A DNA stretch of 64,000 nt, taken from the NCBI RefSeq assembly GCF_030848805.1, contig NC_092365.1:17537049-17601048 (forward strand), given 5' to 3'. Below, in pieces: positions 60,262-64,000 of this stretch. Both the position numbers and the translations under genes were made by a program. The first letter of the stretch is position 1, and each line of letters opens with the position of its first letter. The notes beneath the pieces are model-generated. The model saw only the letters and a list, made by a program, of their open reading frames with translations, did not search any database and was not told the DNA's origin. This DNA is from Temnothorax longispinosus. Taxonomy: Eukaryota > Arthropoda > Insecta > Hymenoptera > Formicidae.

Positions 60262-62747
60262 AGCTCTCTGTCCTCGAAGTAGGAGCTTCGTAACAAAGGT
60301 GTCGCGGCAATTATCTCCGAGCGCGTGCAATTACTTCGAGGCCGAGAGCAAACTCCAGACTGGCCCATTTACCGGGATATCGGAGAATCGGTGGCAGCCC
60401 TCCTTTCGGAACTCGAGATTGTTGTCGCTCGGGGTTAGTTAATCACGCTGCCAGGGGGATGAAGGGGTCCAAGATGGTGCACGGCAGTGGTGGTGGCTCG
60501 TACCATGAATATCGTGCCGTTCCGCACACTTCGACCAAACTTTGCGGAATGCTCAGCTTTGTTCGATATGCGGGCCAAGGAGGGCGAGGGAAATAGGAAA
60601 AGACGTGGGGTCTTAAGTGAAAAATCGTGTCTCCCGAACTCCTCGGGATCGGCGCGATAAGCACCTAATCGCGCTCCGGTCCGCGATAATGTAATGAGAT
60701 ACGCTTCTATTTAAGAAAATACGTACATAACGTCGATACGGGACGGGACGGGAATCGTTGATCAAACGAAGTGGGCCACTTTGCGCGGACTTGGATCGCG
60801 TTCAGAGAACCCAAGCGAGCGTAAGAGAATTTCGAGGTAATATGTTTGTAAGAGCGCTTTAAGCTGAGAAGGCGAATGAAGGATCCTAAACTCGAGCGAT
60901 TCCGACTTGGGATGTTATATGCACTTAATTGGTCCGAGTACCCACCTGCACGTCGCCGCGTATTACCGGAATTGCAGGTGATTGGAGAAGATAGTCGATA
61001 GGTGCCTCGGAGCTCGTCCGACTAATTTAATTGACTGTTCATACGAAGTTAGGGGATTAGACGCGAATGGATACTTGGGACTTCCATGTGTCGCATGAAA
61101 AGCTTCTTGCAAACGCGCAATGGCACGCATATATGTAAATAATTATGTCTATATGTAAGTACCAACGTACGTAAATTACTTGAAAGATTATTTTCGTTAT
61201 AATTGCATATAACCGCAAATAAGAATAAAATTATTATTTAGTTTAGGCAAGCTTTGAATCTGGCATATAAAACGAGCTTCTTCTTTATTATTCTTCGTCT
61301 GCAACCTAGACAATTTTTTTTTGCGGGCGCCTCTTGAAGAATTTTGTAAACTTATTGTTATCATTAATAAACACGCTAAATGTTTACATTAATAGATGAG
61401 ATTTCATGAAGTAGGAAGATATATTTCTCTCCATTGTCATGCTTAAGTTAGATGTATCGTACGCCGTCATAGACGCAGGCCTGATTGAACGACCAAACAA
61501 CCCAGACGAAGTATCCCGCCTCATTTGTCGCACTCGATAAACGCGAATTGCGTTGAAACTGCAATGTCCACGGACCGAGTACGAGATGAGTACGAAATTC
61601 AACGTCGAGAAAATAGGACACGTTGAATAGGTTTGAGAGAACTGAAGAGAGAACAAGAAAGGGAGACACAGAGAGAGAAAATTTTACGTTGAGCGAATTT
61701 GTTCCACCGTTGAACGGACTCGTAAAGAAAAAAAAAAGAAGTTTAGATTACCGGAGTCGCGGATAGAATTTGTATTCTTCTTTTTTTCTTCTTTCTCGAA
61801 GTGAGCGTAAGAAGCTTGTACCAGTGTGCTTTTCGACTCAATGTCCTGTTTCCAACATGTAATATCTGTCTTCTAACGCGGCGAAGTTCGGACTTCCCGA
61901 GACTGTTCAAAATTGAACCGCGCGCCACGTCGAGACGAAAGTAAGATATAAAAGGCCCTATTCTGCTTTCGGGTATAACTGATGTTAGCCACATCGATAA
62001 AACATTCTTGGGGTCCTCGCGCAGCATGGTTGCGAAGGATCTCATTGCGACGAACAAAAGTGTTAAAAATTGACATCGTTATCATAATATATAACCCTTT
62101 AAGCGGTTCGAGCTTTTACGGTGTTGGCGTTAACAATAAGACACAATAATACAGTGCCGTTGGACGTTTCTCCGTCTTACTATTTTCTTCCGCATTTATC
62201 TCCTACTTTAACGTATCTCGCGAACAACCAACACGCAAACGTAAATTTTAAACCTGTTTTGTACACGTTACCTGAAACTAATGAATATAAAACGGAATAA
62301 CGAACATAAAAAAGTGTTAAACACCAAAATGAGTTTTGCATTTGCATATAACATTGTTAGTAGCTTTGCTACTTTTTTATGATAATGAAAAAACAGAATC
62401 AACCAAGATAAATCGGGCTGAATCATGTAATTTGACGTTGATTACATTATATTCATTAATATTATAAAGACTCGCAAAATCTTTATTAATTATATTTTCT
62501 TGAAGCTCTAAGTATTACTATTTTTATATGAAAATAATTAGGTTAATAAAGTTTTATATTGTGCTTATATACGATCATAAAAATAGTCTGTAAAAATATC
62601 GGACAGCTATATGAAATAATGAAATGCTTTATACATAGTTGTGAAGTTTTATTATTTCATATTAAATTATTGAACTGTGAAAAATATTATTAAAATGTGA
62701 AAATCGAACTGTTTAAATAATTGGTTAGACTGCTTTTATAATTATAG
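60262..62747. other. Non-coding block
   Basis: No gene is supported. About 60270-61080 is moderately GC-rich, with a short GGGAC repeat near 60738-60752. The rest is AT-rich. ORFs up to 104 codons (61743-62057, minus) have no recognisable motifs. Confidence 0.5.
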
Positions 62748-62866
62748 ATATATATGCATGCATATATATAATATAATTCTCTCATTTAATTTTATTGCAG
62801 ACGTGTCAATGCACGCTGGAAAAAAAAATATATATATTTTTGAAATATATATCTATATATATTTCA
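62748..62866. repeat. AT-rich palindromes and (TA)n tracts
   Basis: A perfect 22-bp palindrome centred on GCATGC (62748-62769), a TATATATATATTTT stretch near 62828-62840, and an inverted repeat TGAAATATATAT / ATATATATTTCA (62841-62852, 62855-62866). Confidence 0.82.
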
Positions 62867-64000
62867 ATATGCATCGACGCGACTGCAACGGAAATGAAAA
62901 GGTTAATCACCCTTGCGGAGATGCTAAATATTCTCGATGAAATGCCTCGAGTAGGTATTTGGCCAATGTCCGCGAACATTCCGTGTTGTGCGAATTGGCG
63001 AATTGTCTCAGTGCGGCAAGCCACGAATTATCGCGGGTTCGTCGTAGAATCTTCTCGCGCCACTCACGTCAGTCCATTCGCCGCGCGATCGAAATCTCGT
63101 TTTGCGGCCGCGATAGTGCCACGCTCGTGGATTGCGTCTCAGCCAACGGTACCGGGAATTGCTCCGAGATTGAAGCCAAGAAAAGGGATAACGGGCACGT
63201 GCATAGGTCCCGCTCTTTCACTTCGTCTTGCCATCTAGCTACCGAGCACGCAGACGGCGACGAGGCTTCACGGAAAATCACTTCGAAAGCGACGGTGGTA
63301 AAAGAGAGCCGACGTTCATACGGAGAAAGGAACTCGCCGAAATCGTGCCCCATGCGAGCAAATCGCTGTTTTCACCCTTGAAGCGTTTCCTAGCACTCTC
63401 TAGCCACTTTGCTTACTTTTAGCAACGATTATCTTTTTATGACCATTTGTTGCTGCCACGTCCATCATATGATGAATGTTAGTTATAAGTTATTGTTTTG
63501 TAAAACTAAGAAAGTACATAGAGAGAACTCTTTGTGAGAAAATAGAATATTTTAAAATTATCGTGATATTCTTTATCTACGGATTTTTTGGTCGGTTTAA
63601 AAGAGACGTTTTTCCAATAAAAATATCGTGGAAAGTTGGCGAAGTTTTCAGCGCATCAAAGACTTCTTATAAACTTAATTAATTTCAGAAAGAAGCAATT
63701 AGTTCCAAGTATACTTTATAGAATCTTAAAGTTTGTGGCTGCCATGATATCTAACACAGAAAATTAAAATGTAATGAAAAGGAGTTTATAGAACGTTGAG
63801 AAGAAATCTGGATTAATTAAAAGATTCGCAGATGTAAGAAATTGCGATAACTACGAAATGTCCTGTGTGTATTAAACTAATGATAAAGACTATGCTCGCG
63901 GTTGTAACTTTTAATATGCCTTTATTTCGTCCATTTGTGTGTGCAAGTTGGCGGTAGGTTTTGTCTCTATTTTAGTTTGTTCGCTGTTACCATCACAACC
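62867..64000. other. Terminal non-coding block
   Basis: About 62870-63400 is CpG-bearing, with overlapping ORFs (147 and 140 codons plus in different frames, 94 codons minus) that lack domains. The remainder is AT-rich. No gene is supported. Confidence 0.45.

Noticed and set aside
1..64000. CRISPR array, operon or prokaryotic features
   Set aside because: No regularly spaced direct repeats with unique spacers, no ribosome-binding-site-led ORFs and no tightly packed genes. The sequence looks eukaryotic.

Overview
The window looks like non-coding nuclear DNA from an insect, most likely a hymenopteran such as an ant. This is an inference. It rests on the alternation of AT-rich stretches with CpG-rich blocks, the many long (GA/CT)n, (AT)n and (GTC)n microsatellites, several short inverted-repeat transposons (MITEs) whose ends resemble those seen in insect genomes, and the lack of any bacterial gene organisation. 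I could not support a single protein-coding gene. Open frames are short, overlap on both strands, run through microsatellites, or reflect the scarcity of stop codons in CpG-rich DNA. I recognised no transposase, reverse transcriptase, tRNA, rRNA or conserved microRNA. The window is probably intergenic or inside a very large intron.

Layout. 1-12 kb is mostly AT-rich, with a bulged hairpin at 1.65 kb and a pair of back-to-back hairpins with (AT)n centres at 4.3 kb. 12.0-12.8 kb is CpG-rich and ends in a cluster of TGACGT (CRE/ATF-type) cores, two of them in a perfect palindrome. 16.6-18.7 kb holds two long (CT)n arrays, one facing a GA-rich array, followed closely by a 291-bp element that is palindromic end to end. 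20.6-22.4 kb is CpG-rich. 26.1-28.0 kb is very AT-rich and ends in a cluster of AACCGGT-like motifs and a tandem pair of CAATTAGCG motifs. A 336-bp MITE with TA target duplication lies at 30.8 kb, an 85-bp (GA)n at 32.7 kb, and an element with 35-bp terminal inverted repeats at 36.0 kb.

The most interesting part is 39.1-42.9 kb. Two short non-coding elements about 3.4 kb apart share the same ordered blocks, including an octamer-type ATGCAAAT (POU) site next to a TAAT core. Both lie in GC-rich patches and are separated by AT-rich DNA holding a weaker third candidate. The arrangement suggests a duplicated enhancer or conserved non-coding element.

From 45.5 to 64 kb, CpG-rich, microsatellite-bearing blocks (45.5-47.8, 51.8-52.6, 53.5-54.3, 56.5-57.1 kb) alternate with AT-rich DNA. 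That part also holds a MITE at 49.5 kb, a tandem pair of TTATGTAA (PAR-bZIP type) sites at 52.0 kb and a probable TIR transposon remnant at 59.8-60.3 kb. With no genes there is no pathway to describe. What can be read is a regulatory and repeat landscape.
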